Part shown: one piece after another, positions 25,610 to 34,204 of the stretch | Layout of the letters: each line of letters opens with the position of its first letter | Position numbering within the stretch: position 1 is the stretch's first letter | Origin: Serratia nevei | GTDB taxonomy: Bacteria; Pseudomonadota; Gammaproteobacteria; Enterobacterales; Enterobacteriaceae | Length of the DNA stretch: 64,000 bases | Assembly (NCBI RefSeq): GCF_024160145.1 | Contig: NZ_JAMYWQ010000001.1 | Location: 310,001 to 374,000 of the forward strand | Direction of reading: 5' to 3' | Program-made: the position numbers and the translations under genes | Notes under the pieces: generated by a model | The model's database searches: none | Seen by the model: the letters and a program-made list of their open reading frames with translations, nothing else | What the model was told of the DNA's origin: nothing

Positions 25610-26668
25610 TTAATTTGCCGCCGCCAGCCGATCGAGCAGCGGGCCCAGCGCCGCGCGCGCATGCTGCTGGAAGCCGCTGACGCCTTCGGCGCTCAGCAAC
25701 GCATCGAGCACCGCGTATTCGGTGGCGTCCGCCGCCGCCGCAAACAGCGGCTCCAGCCGTTCGTCCGGTAGCGTGGCCCCCAGCAACCGGGTGGAAAACG
25801 CCAGCGCGATGTCGCCGGAGCCGTGCCCCCAATGGCTGCCCACCCGCCCCAGGCCCGCGCCCGCTCTGCGGGCGATGCGGCTCAGCTGGCGGCTGTCCAG
25901 CGCCCGATCGCAGGCGATGATGATGATGACCGAGCCGGCGTCCACCTGCGGCGGCGGATCCGCCAACAGCTTGCCCAGCGCCGGGCCAACGCGCACGCCG
26001 CTCAGCGTCAGCGAGTCGAGGGTGCCAAAGTTGGCCAGCACCAGCACGCCGAGCATGGTGCCTAACCCCGGGCAATAGCGCGAGGCGGTGCCGATGCCGC
26101 CCTTCAGGCCGAAGCTGCTCATGCCGCGCCCGGCGCCGACGCTGCCGCGCGCAAAGCGGGTGGAATGGTTATCCAGCGCGCTGAAGACGTGTTCCTCACG
26201 CACCGCCATCGCCTGAATATCGTTGAGGTAGCCGTCGTTGCACTCCAGTACCAGCGGGTTGATGGTGGCACTGCCGCGGCCGATCTGCGGGTAGCGCAGG
26301 CAGCTGCGCCGCACCATGGCGTTGAACAGCGTGCCGACGGCGAAGGTGTTGCTCAGCAGAATAGGCGTTTGCAACTCCCCCAGCTCATTCAATTGCACCA
26401 ATCCCAGCGGCTTGGCGAAACCGTTCAGTACCGCGCTGCCGCACGGCAGCGGCTGGTTGAACAGATCGCCCGGCGGCACGATGGCGGTGACGCCGGTCTG
26501 GCATTCGCCGTCGGCCAGCGTGTGGTGCCCGACGCTGACGCCCGGCACGTCGCACAGGCTGTCGGTCGGCCCGGCCGGATAGCGCGCGCCCGGCAGGCGG
26601 CGATGGCGCCGCCAATAGCTCAGCAGATTGTCGAGGCTTTGTTGTTCAAACACCTGGCTGTCTGTCAT
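25610..26668 (-). CDS. P1 family (DmpA/BapA-like) aminopeptidase
   Basis: A 352-residue N-terminal-nucleophile peptidase of family P1 (S58). Typical motifs are TDSLCDVPGVSVGHHTL, the GECQTGVTAI loop, LNGFAKPLGLVQLNELG and, at the autocleavage site, DAGSVIIIIACDRAL, where the Ser after Gly becomes the N-terminal nucleophile of the small subunit. Family members (DmpA of Ochrobactrum, beta-peptidyl aminopeptidase BapA) release D-Ala or beta-alanine from peptides. The ATG at MTDSQVF has GAGGG upstream. Its neighbours are an M55 D-aminopeptidase and a TauE/SafE permease, pointing to use of peptides with D- or beta-amino acids. Confidence 0.87.
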   Translation of the reverse strand: MTDSQVFEQQSLDNLLSYWRRHRRLPGARYPAGPTDSLCDVPGVSVGHHTLADGECQTGVTAIVPPGDLFNQPLPCGSAVLNGFAKPLGLVQLNELGELQTPILLSNTFAVGTLFNAMVRRSCLRYPQIGRGSATINPLVLECNDGYLNDIQAMAVREEHVFSALDNHSTRFARGSVGAGRGMSSFGLKGGIGTASRYCPGLGTMLGVLVLANFGTLDSLTLSGVRVGPALGKLLADPPPQVDAGSVIIIIACDRALDSRQLSRIARRAGAGLGRVGSHWGHGSGDIALAFSTRLLGATLPDERLEPLFAAAADATEYAVLDALLSAEGVSGFQQHARAALGPLLDRLAAAN

Positions 26669-26766
26669 GGTTCCCTCATCCGCCGTTAGCCCATCAGAAA
26701 ACCAGAATATCGCGCAATGCGCCGCGCCGTAAATTGAAAGCCGAAGGCGTAGGTAAAATTTACCGC

Positions 26767-27513
26767 CTAATGCATCCCCCGCCACACAATCTCCGCCCCC
26801 AACAGCAATAGCCCGCTAAAAAAGCAGCGGCGAAAAATCAGCGGGCTGCTGTGACGACGCACGATCCCGCCCAGCCACATGCCGCCCAGCGCCGGCAGCA
26901 GCGCCAGCAGCGAACCGCCGAGCAACGCGCCGGGCAGCGCCTGATGCCAGGCTAATCCGGCGGCCAGCGCCAGCGTCGAGACGGTGAACGACAGCCCCAG
27001 CGCCTGCACCAGATCGTCACGCGCCAGGCCCAATGCGTTCAGATAGGGCACCGCCGGTATGACGAATACGCCGGTGGCGCCGGTCAGCGCACCGGTCGCC
27101 AGGCCGCACAGCGGCCCCAGCCATGGCTCCACCGTGGCGGAAACCCGCCAATCGAAACGGGTGAATCCCAACAGCGCATAGCCGATCAGGCAAACGCCCA
27201 GCGCCAGCGGCGCCAGGCGGCCGTCGCTGGCGGTGAGCGCGCCGGCGCTCAGCAACGTGCCCAGCGTGACGCACAGCATCATCGGCCAGAGCCGGCGGCA
27301 CAGCGCCCCCAGCCGCGGCCCGCACAGCAACTGCCACAGATTGGTGATCAACGAAGGCAACAGCAGCAGCGCGGCGGCCTGCCCCGGCGGCATCATCAGG
27401 CTGAGCAGCCCCATCGACACCGTCGGCAAACCCAGGCCGATCGCCCCCTTGACCGTGCCGGCCAGCGTAAAAATGCCCGTCAGGGCGATAATCTCGAGTA
27501 ACGTCAGCGACAT
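26767..27513 (-). CDS. TauE/SafE family permease
   Basis: A 248-residue membrane protein with about eight helices of the TauE/SafE (DUF81) family, from LEIIALTGIFTLAGTVKGAIGLGLPTV at the N-terminus to FSGLLLLGAEIVWRGMH. The family's paired GxxxG-rich repeats are visible (KGAIGLGLP and GALTGATGVFVIP). Characterised members export sulfonates or organic anions. It is the first gene of the operon with the two peptidases and divergent from a LysR gene. AAGGA precedes the ATG. The substrate is unknown. Confidence 0.85.
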   Translation of the reverse strand: MSLTLLEIIALTGIFTLAGTVKGAIGLGLPTVSMGLLSLMMPPGQAAALLLLPSLITNLWQLLCGPRLGALCRRLWPMMLCVTLGTLLSAGALTASDGRLAPLALGVCLIGYALLGFTRFDWRVSATVEPWLGPLCGLATGALTGATGVFVIPAVPYLNALGLARDDLVQALGLSFTVSTLALAAGLAWHQALPGALLGGSLLALLPALGGMWLGGIVRRHSSPLIFRRCFFSGLLLLGAEIVWRGMH

Positions 27514-27619
27514 GCGTCTATCCTTATGGCAATCAACGGCCCGATTGTGGCCGGCGGCGCGGCGCGGCACAATGCGGCAATGGCAGAGCCTGCCTGCGGC
27601 AAAGACAGAGGGAGAACGC

Positions 27620-28528
27620 ATGCATTTTGACTTTATCGATCTGCGGCTGTTGGCGGCGGTGCTCGAGACCGGCAGCATCACCGCCGGCGCCGAGCGCGTC
27701 GGGCTGTCGCTGGCCGCCGCCAGCGCACGCATGCGCGGGCTGGAGCAACAGGCCGGCGTGGCGTTGCTGACGCGCAATCCGCGCGGCGTCCAGACGACGC
27801 CGGCCGGTGAACGCCTGTTGCAGCAGCACGCGCGCGTGCTGCTGCAACAGCGCGACCGGCTGCGGGGCGAGATGGCCGAATTCGCGCCGGGCCAGCGCAG
27901 CCAGCTGCGCATCGTCGCCAATACCGTCGCCGCCGACGCCTTTCTGCCGGAGCTGCTGGCGGATTTTCTGGTGCTGCACCCGCACACCGACATCGCGCTG
28001 GAGGAGCTGCCCAGCCCGGTCATCGCGCAGGCGATCGCCGAACAGGCGGCGGATATCGGCATCGTGGCGGATCACGCCGATCTGCGCGGGCTGGCTAGCT
28101 ACCCCTTCCGGCAGGATCGTCTGGTGCTGGCGCTGCCGCCGGGGCATGCGCTCAGCGGCCGCCGTCAGGTCAGCTTCGCGGACACCCTGTCTTTTGAGTT
28201 TATCGGCCTGCCGGAACAGAGCGCGCTGCAACAGCATTTGGAACAGTTGGCGATACGCAGCGGCGGCCCGATGCGGCTACGGGCGCGCGCAGCTAATTTC
28301 GACGCCATCTGCCGCATGGTGTGGCGCGGCGCCGGGCTGGCGGTGGTGCCGGAAGAGAGTGCCCAACGCCATCCGCAGATCCGACACGGCGCCCTGTCGC
28401 TGACGGACGACTGGGCGACCCGGCGCCTGTCACTGGTGGTGCGCGAATGGGCGCAGCTGCCGCTGCCGGCGCAGCGGCTGGTGGCGTTCCTGCGCCAGGG
28501 GGAAGGCGGTATTACAGGTGATCGTTGA
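27620..28528 (+). CDS. LysR-family transcriptional regulator
   Basis: A 302-residue LysR regulator: FIDLRLLAAVLETGSITAGA in the first helices, then GLSLAAASARMRGLEQQ, and an effector domain from SQLRIVANTVAADAFLP. GGGAG precedes the ATG. It is divergent from the TauE-P1 peptidase-M55 operon (106-bp gap) and likely controls it. Its last 17 bp overlap the end of the convergent hydrolase gene. Confidence 0.87.
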   Translation: MHFDFIDLRLLAAVLETGSITAGAERVGLSLAAASARMRGLEQQAGVALLTRNPRGVQTTPAGERLLQQHARVLLQQRDRLRGEMAEFAPGQRSQLRIVANTVAADAFLPELLADFLVLHPHTDIALEELPSPVIAQAIAEQAADIGIVADHADLRGLASYPFRQDRLVLALPPGHALSGRRQVSFADTLSFEFIGLPEQSALQQHLEQLAIRSGGPMRLRARAANFDAICRMVWRGAGLAVVPEESAQRHPQIRHGALSLTDDWATRRLSLVVREWAQLPLPAQRLVAFLRQGEGGITGDR

Positions 28529-29372
28529 ACCACGCGATCTGACGGCCGATGATGCCGGCGAAATGCGGGCCGGCGTACATGTCATAGTGCTTCGCATTCT
28601 GCTCGACATGCAGCGCCTTCTTCGCGCTGCCTACCGCCTCATACAGCGCGATGCCCTGCTCCGGCGGATTCACGGTATCGCCGCCCGCCACCACCACCAG
28701 TACCGGGCATGTGACTCGCGCCGCATTGTCACGCGGCTGATAGCGCAGCGTTTCGCGCACGGTCAGGAACGGGATCTTGATGTCCATCGCCGGGTAACGC
28801 ACCTTGTTCTCCTCGAAGAACGCCTTCGACTCGTCATCGCTCAACACCCGGGTGACGGCGACAAACATCTCTTTGCCGGTGGCCTGCTTCTTCTCCGCCA
28901 TTTTGTCCAGCGTGGCGATGAACGCCTGTTTTTCGTCGGCGGCCATTTTCCCCGTCACGATGGTTTCCCCGTCGGCGAAGGCCAGCTGGCTAACGATGCA
29001 CTTGATGGCCGGATCGGCCGCGGCGGCGCCGAACACGTGGCAGCCGCCAAACGACGTGCCCCACAGGCCGATACGCTCGCTGTCGATCTGCGGCTGCGTT
29101 TGCACCCACCGGCTCACCGCCAGGATATCCTCAATCTGCAGCGCCGGTACCAGCCGCCCGCGTTCGCCCTCGCTGGCACCGAAGCCGCGATAGTCAAACG
29201 TCACCGCCGCAAAACCGGCCTTGACGAAGGCCTCGGCAAAGGCCGGCAGCAACAGCTCCTGAATGCCGCAGAAGCCGTGACACAGAATAATCGCCGGAAC
29301 CTTGGCCGGGTTCTCAGGTAAACGAACTGTTACGGCCAGGCCGCTTTCCATTTTATGCGTGGTTAATGCCAT
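28512..29372 (-). CDS. Alpha/beta hydrolase (dienelactone-hydrolase-like, Ser type)
   Basis: A 286-residue cytoplasmic alpha/beta hydrolase with oxyanion segment IILCHGFCGIQELLLPAFAE, FDYRGFGASEGERG, nucleophile elbow LWGTSFGGCH (Ser107) and catalytic Asp/His candidates in VVAGGDTVNPPE and NAKHYDMYAGPHF. It lies directly downstream of nicB on the same strand, 99 bp away, so it may be read with the nicotinate genes. No pathway step obviously needs it, since NicD supplies the deformylase. It overlaps the 3' end of the convergent LysR gene by 17 bp. Confidence 0.83.
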   Translation of the reverse strand: MALTTHKMESGLAVTVRLPENPAKVPAIILCHGFCGIQELLLPAFAEAFVKAGFAAVTFDYRGFGASEGERGRLVPALQIEDILAVSRWVQTQPQIDSERIGLWGTSFGGCHVFGAAAADPAIKCIVSQLAFADGETIVTGKMAADEKQAFIATLDKMAEKKQATGKEMFVAVTRVLSDDESKAFFEENKVRYPAMDIKIPFLTVRETLRYQPRDNAARVTCPVLVVVAGGDTVNPPEQGIALYEAVGSAKKALHVEQNAKHYDMYAGPHFAGIIGRQIAWFNDHL

Positions 29373-29471
29373 GTTAACTTCCTGTTTTTTATAGGTAAGG
29401 TAAAAATCAGGCTAACATTAATCCCCGAATGAGCGCCGCCAGTCAATAACCCAATGTAACAATTTACAATG

Positions 29472-32400
29472 TTAATGATTCCCTGGTTCCGCGCGCAGCC
29501 GCGCCACCTGCGCCTCCACGTCACGCCAGGCCGGTTTGTCGCCGGCATAGCGTTGGCGCAGATAATTCACCAACGCCGTCACCTGCCGATCGGAAAAGCT
29601 GTCCTTAAAGCCCGGCATAAATCCCAATTCGGCGGTGGCCGGTTTGGGGATCCCTTGCAGGATCACCTTGATCAGGTTATCGGGGCGATCGCTGAAGATA
29701 TTGGTGTTATTGGCCAGATCCGGGCTGACGCCGAACAGCTGCGGCCCACCGGCAGCGGCGCTGTGGCAGGCCTGGCAAGCGCCCTGGAACAACCGCTCGC
29801 CGGCCAGCTGCCCCGCCACCGGCAAGGCGCGGGCCGCCAACTGCGCCTGCGGTTCCACATTCAGCGTCGCCTTGGTGCTCAGCGACATCACATAGTTGGC
29901 CATCGCCCGCAGATCGCTCTGCGGCAACGTCGCCAGTTCGCTGACCACCGGCCCCATCGGCCCGGCCGCCACGCCGTGCTCGGCGGAATGCCCGCTGCGG
30001 AAGTACTGAAACAGCTGCTCCTCGGTCCAGGGCTTGTCCGCGTTGGCCAATTGATTCAGCGCCGGCGCTTCCCAGCTGTCCACCCTCCCACCCGCCAGGA
30101 AAGCCGCGCCGCCCTTTTCCGCCCCCAGCAGATTGCGCGGCGAATGGCAGGCGGCGCAGTGGCCGAGCCCGTTGACCAGATAGGCGCCGCGATTCCACTG
30201 CGCGCTTTGTTGCGGATCGGGTTGAAATTCCCCCTGGCGCAGGAACAGCGCGTTCCAGCCCGCCATCAGCGGCCGCAGGTTAAACGGGAAGCGCATCTGA
30301 TTGGCCGGATTGCTCTGGCGCACCGCCGGTTGCGACATCAGATAAGCGTACAGCGCCTGCATGTCGCCGTCGGTCATTTTACTGAATGCGGTGTAGGGAA
30401 ATGCCGGATACAGATGACGGCCGTCGCGGGCGATGCCCTGGCGCATCGCCCGATCGAACGCGGTAAACGACCAGTTGCCGATGCCAGTTGCCACGTCCGG
30501 GGTAATGTTGGTGCTGTAGAGGGTGCCGAACGGCGTCGCCATCGCCAGCCCGCCGGCGTTGGTCGCCCCTTCCGCAGCGGTATGGCAAACCGCGCAGTCG
30601 CCGGCGGCGGCCAACTGGCGGCCGCGCTCCAGCGTGGCCGCCGACCAGGTGCCGGCGCCGGGCGTCGCCACCGGCGCGATCTCCACCCGCCACGGCAGGG
30701 CGCTACCCGCGATGCCCAGCACCGCGCCGAACAGCCCCGCGGCACCGCCGAACCACCATTTGCCGCGCTTCTTTTTCTTGGGCGGCGCGGCCTGCCGCTC
30801 GGCGTCCGCCCCGTTCAGCGCCTCTCGCAGCTTATCCGAGGTGATGGGCAGCTCGCGAAAACGAATGCCGGTGGCGTCGAACACCGCGTTGGCGATGGCC
30901 GCCGCGCTGGGCACCGACGCCGACTCCCCGGCGCCCAGCGGCGGCTCGTCAGGGCGCGGCATCATCACCACGTCCACCTCCGGCACCTCCGGGAAGGTCA
31001 GGATCGGGTAAGCCCCCCATTCTTTGGCAGAGACCGTCGATTCCTCAAAGGTCACGCGCTCTTTCAACACCCGGCTGGTCGATTGCAACACGTTGCCGTG
31101 AATTTGGTGGCGCACGCCGTCCGGGTTGACCATCATGCCCGCATCGTGGCCGACCACGATGCGCGTCACCGCCACTTCGCCGCTGGATTTGTCGATCGCC
31201 ACGTCGGCCACCCAGGCGGCCCAGGCCGCGCCAAAGCCGGGAAATTTGCTGTGGATGTAGCGGGCATAGGCAAAGCCGCGCCCGCGCAGCACGCCGTCTT
31301 CCGCCGGGGTCTGCATCGGTTCGGTATGCGGCGTCCAGCCGGCGCGCTCTGCGGTGCTGCGCATCAGCTCACTGGCGCGTTCGTCATGGATATAGCGCAG
31401 CCGGTATTCCAGCGGATCGACGCCGGCAGCGTGGGCCAGCTCATCGATATAAGATTCGTGGGCGAAGGTGTTCGGCAAGGCGGAAACGCCGCGCATCCAG
31501 GAGGCACGCACGATCGGCGCCATGTCCTCGATGCTGACGCGCAGCGCCGGATACTCATAAGGCGGCACCGAGGTGCGGTCGCCCATTTCATAGGCCACCG
31601 GCAGCGGCTCGACCCGGCTGGTCAGCAGCAGCGCCAGCGTCGGTGCGCCGTTGGAAGGATAATAGGTGCGAAAGTCGTAGGCGACCGGGTGCCCGGCGGC
31701 GTCCAGCCCGCCGTCCACCTCCATCAGCTGCGCCGTGCCCTTCGGTTCCCACACATGTTCTTGTTCGCGGGTCAGCTGCACCCGCACCGGCCTGCCCACC
31801 GCGCGCGACAGCAGTGCCGCGTCGGCGCAGACGTCATCGGCGCAATTGCGGCCATAGCAACCGGCCGCCTCCATGCGAACGATCTCGATCTGCGCTTCCG
31901 GGTATTCCAGCAGCCAGGCCAGATCGGCGCGCAGCAGGTGCGGGTTCTGGCTGCCTGACCAGACCTGCAGGCGCTCCGGCCGGTAGTCCGCCAGCGCGCA
32001 GGAAGGGCCAATCGAGGCATGCAGCTGATACGGCCACAGGTAGCTGCGGGTGAAACGCCTGTCGGCCGCCGCCAGCGCCGCGTCCACATCGCCGGTATCG
32101 TGCACCACCCGGGTCGAATGCGGGTTGTCGCGCAGCGCCTGCGCCACGTCGGTCATCTGCGGCAAATTGCGCCGCCAGTCTTTCCAGCTGACCTGCAGCG
32201 CCTGCGCCGCCTTGATCGCCTGCTCTTCGCGCTCGGCGACAATGCCGATGAAATCGCCGATCACCACCAGTTTGACGATGCCGGGAATATGCACGATCGA
32301 GGTTTCGTCCACCGCCAGCAGGCTGGTGCCGACAAATTCGCCGCTGTCGTACCCGGCATAGGGCGGCCGCACCACCCGGCCGTGCAGCATGTTCGGCAGG

Positions 32401-33044
32401 CGCATATCGTGTACGTAGGTGGTTTCGCCGGTCGCCTTGGCCGGGATATCGACGCGCGCGGCGCTGGTGCCCACCAGGCGATACTCCGCCTGCGGTTTCA
32501 GCGGCGCGTCGCCGGAAATCGACAGTTCGACATGACCGCCGGCCACCAGCTCGGCGTAGCTGAGCGCCTGCCCCTGCGGGCTGCGGATCACGCCCTCCTC
32601 CAGCGCCAGCTGTTCTACCGGCGCATCGAAGCGCTGCGCCGCCTGGCGCAACAGCCAACGGCGCGCTTCGGCGGCGGCGTTGCGCAGCGGCACGGCGGAG
32701 ATCTGCAGCGTGGCGCTGGCGATGGTGGCGCCCTGATTCGGCGCGCGCGCGGTATCGCCCAACACCATTCGCACCTGATCCATGCGCAGGTACAGCTCTT
32801 CGGCGACGATCTGCCCGAGCGCGGTGCGCACGCCGGTGCCGAGATCGACATGGCCGTTAAAGGCATAGATTTCGCCGCTGCCGCACAGGGCGATAAACAG
32901 CCCTTGCTCCCTGGGCTTCAGCACCGGCGTTTGCCCTTTGGGCACCGGCCCCGACGGCGGTTGCACGCTGTCGACGATCAGCAGCACGCCGTCGCGCTGC
33001 AGCAATTCGGCCTGGCTCGGCGATGAGGGACGGGAATCAGTCAT
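29472..33044 (-). CDS. nicB: Nicotinate dehydrogenase subunit B (molybdopterin domain fused to triheme cytochrome c)
   Basis: Large subunit of nicotinate 6-hydroxylase, 1190 residues (1187 in Pseudomonas putida NicB). Residues ~30-750 form the molybdenum-cofactor domain, with the catalytic-Glu motif PPLGAGESASVPSAAAIANA near 720-740. A lysine-rich linker and a membrane helix (WWFGGAAGLFGAVLGIAGSAL) follow, then a cytochrome module with CAVCH, CAACH and CQACH. The fusion delivers electrons from nicotinate to the respiratory chain. It starts 8 bp before the end of nicA (overlap), so the two are co-translated. No signal peptide is evident. Confidence 0.92.
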   Translation of the reverse strand: MTDSRPSSPSQAELLQRDGVLLIVDSVQPPSGPVPKGQTPVLKPREQGLFIALCGSGEIYAFNGHVDLGTGVRTALGQIVAEELYLRMDQVRMVLGDTARAPNQGATIASATLQISAVPLRNAAAEARRWLLRQAAQRFDAPVEQLALEEGVIRSPQGQALSYAELVAGGHVELSISGDAPLKPQAEYRLVGTSAARVDIPAKATGETTYVHDMRLPNMLHGRVVRPPYAGYDSGEFVGTSLLAVDETSIVHIPGIVKLVVIGDFIGIVAEREEQAIKAAQALQVSWKDWRRNLPQMTDVAQALRDNPHSTRVVHDTGDVDAALAAADRRFTRSYLWPYQLHASIGPSCALADYRPERLQVWSGSQNPHLLRADLAWLLEYPEAQIEIVRMEAAGCYGRNCADDVCADAALLSRAVGRPVRVQLTREQEHVWEPKGTAQLMEVDGGLDAAGHPVAYDFRTYYPSNGAPTLALLLTSRVEPLPVAYEMGDRTSVPPYEYPALRVSIEDMAPIVRASWMRGVSALPNTFAHESYIDELAHAAGVDPLEYRLRYIHDERASELMRSTAERAGWTPHTEPMQTPAEDGVLRGRGFAYARYIHSKFPGFGAAWAAWVADVAIDKSSGEVAVTRIVVGHDAGMMVNPDGVRHQIHGNVLQSTSRVLKERVTFEESTVSAKEWGAYPILTFPEVPEVDVVMMPRPDEPPLGAGESASVPSAAAIANAVFDATGIRFRELPITSDKLREALNGADAERQAAPPKKKKRGKWWFGGAAGLFGAVLGIAGSALPWRVEIAPVATPGAGTWSAATLERGRQLAAAGDCAVCHTAAEGATNAGGLAMATPFGTLYSTNITPDVATGIGNWSFTAFDRAMRQGIARDGRHLYPAFPYTAFSKMTDGDMQALYAYLMSQPAVRQSNPANQMRFPFNLRPLMAGWNALFLRQGEFQPDPQQSAQWNRGAYLVNGLGHCAACHSPRNLLGAEKGGAAFLAGGRVDSWEAPALNQLANADKPWTEEQLFQYFRSGHSAEHGVAAGPMGPVVSELATLPQSDLRAMANYVMSLSTKATLNVEPQAQLAARALPVAGQLAGERLFQGACQACHSAAAGGPQLFGVSPDLANNTNIFSDRPDNLIKVILQGIPKPATAELGFMPGFKDSFSDRQVTALVNYLRQRYAGDKPAWRDVEAQVARLRAEPGNH

Positions 33045-33579
33045 GAGCGTGGGCGTCCTCATCGCGGCAGAGAATGATGGCGCGCTGAACCGCACGCAGG
33101 ATTTCGAGATGGGTGCCGCAGCGGCACAGGTTGCCGGACAGCGCCTGACGGATCTCCGCCTCGCTCGGGGCGGGATTGCGATCCAACAGGGCTTTGGTGG
33201 TCATGATCATGCCGTTGAGGCAGTAGCCGCATTGCGCCGCCTGCTCTTCGATAAAGGCACGCTGCACCGGGTGCGGGCGCTGGCGATCGCCAAGGCCTTC
33301 CAAGGTGACGATCGCCCGGCCGGACACGCCGCGCGCCGGGATCACGCAGGAGCGCGCCGCCACGCCGTCGATCAACACGGTACAGGCGCCGCATTCGCCC
33401 AGGCCGCAGCCGTATTTCGGGCCGTTGAGCGCCAGATCGTTGCGCAGTACCAGCAAGAGCGGCGTATCCGCCATCACCTGCGCATGAAGCTGTTCGCCGT
33501 TCACCGACAGCATCAGCGGATGCTCCGTCAGCGTGGTGTTCGCGCCTTCCCTGGGCGACTGCACTTCAGATATCGCCAT
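33037..33579 (-). CDS. nicA: Nicotinate dehydrogenase 2Fe-2S subunit A
   Basis: Small iron-sulfur subunit of nicotinate hydroxylase. First-cluster ligands are in PKYGCGLGECGACTVLIDG plus RSC; second-cluster ligands are in QCGYCLNGMIM and NLCRCGTHLEILRA. The core from about residue 23 onward matches the 157-residue P. putida NicA. The chosen start MAISEVQ adds about 22 residues; an internal ATG (MLSVNGEQL, 33513) with GGAG upstream would give the usual length. It sits between nicR and nicB, all on the same strand. Confidence 0.9.
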   Translation of the reverse strand: MAISEVQSPREGANTTLTEHPLMLSVNGEQLHAQVMADTPLLLVLRNDLALNGPKYGCGLGECGACTVLIDGVAARSCVIPARGVSGRAIVTLEGLGDRQRPHPVQRAFIEEQAAQCGYCLNGMIMTTKALLDRNPAPSEAEIRQALSGNLCRCGTHLEILRAVQRAIILCRDEDAHAHD

Positions 33580-33664
33580 TGTTCGCGTCTCCGCCTGCAC
33601 GTGATGGTCTTATGGGCTGGCCTCTCGCCACCGACCACCAGGCAACCGACGTTGCGCGGGCGAA

Positions 33665-34138
33665 TCAGCCGGTGGGCGGATCTTCCAGCATTTTATTCAG
33701 CAGGAATATCAGCGCTATCCGTTCGGCCGGGTTGAGCGTGCCGAACGTCAGCTCTGTAATTTTCGCCGCCTGCGGCACCGTTTCCGTCAGCAGCACGGCG
33801 CCGGCGTCGGTCAGGCCGACCACCACCTTGCGCCGATCCACCGGATCCGGCGTCACCGTGATCAGACCGCGCGCCTTCAGCCGCTCGACAATGCCACGTA
33901 TGGTGGCCTGATCCACCGCCGTCACCTGCACCAGCTCGGTCAGCGAGCTCGGCCCCATATCGCGCACCGCGCACAGGGTGATGAACTGCACCGCCGTCAG
34001 CTGCGAATCGCCGACGTTTTGCTGGAAAATCGCCAGGTGGCGCTGATAAACCTTGCGCAGCAGGTGCCCGACTTGCTCGGTAAAATGATAATTTTCGGGT
34101 TGGCCGCTCACGGCTGACGGGTATTCGGGGGGCGTCAT
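33665..34138 (-). CDS. nicR: MarR-family regulator of nicotinate catabolism
   Basis: A 157-residue MarR-type repressor: SLTELVQVTAVDQATIRGIVERLKARGLI (recognition region) and wing TVTPDPVDRRKVVVGLTDAG. In P. putida NicR represses the nic genes and responds to 6-hydroxynicotinate. Here the gene lies between nicX and nicA on the same strand, inside the operon it would control, giving negative autoregulation. MTPPEYP has GAGAG upstream. The assignment rests on family plus position. Confidence 0.85.
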   Translation of the reverse strand: MTPPEYPSAVSGQPENYHFTEQVGHLLRKVYQRHLAIFQQNVGDSQLTAVQFITLCAVRDMGPSSLTELVQVTAVDQATIRGIVERLKARGLITVTPDPVDRRKVVVGLTDAGAVLLTETVPQAAKITELTFGTLNPAERIALIFLLNKMLEDPPTG

Positions 34139-34204
34139 TGCGTTACTCTCACCATCTATGGAATCCACGAGAATAGTACAAACCCCCGCCGTTGGCAGCA
34201 ACGA

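Noticed and set aside
27233-27619. N-terminal extension of the LysR gene into the TauE/SafE gene
   Set aside because: The open frame continues upstream, but the conserved LysR start (MHFDFIDLRLL) has a strong ribosome-binding site and the extension covers the promoter region.
28512-29372. Alpha/beta hydrolase as an extra nicotinate pathway enzyme
   Set aside because: All known steps are already covered by nicA-F and X; its position downstream of nicB is suggestive only.
29469-31958. 829-codon open frame opposite nicB
   Set aside because: Arg/His/Gln-rich low-complexity translation typical of the antisense of GC-rich genes; nicB is unambiguous.
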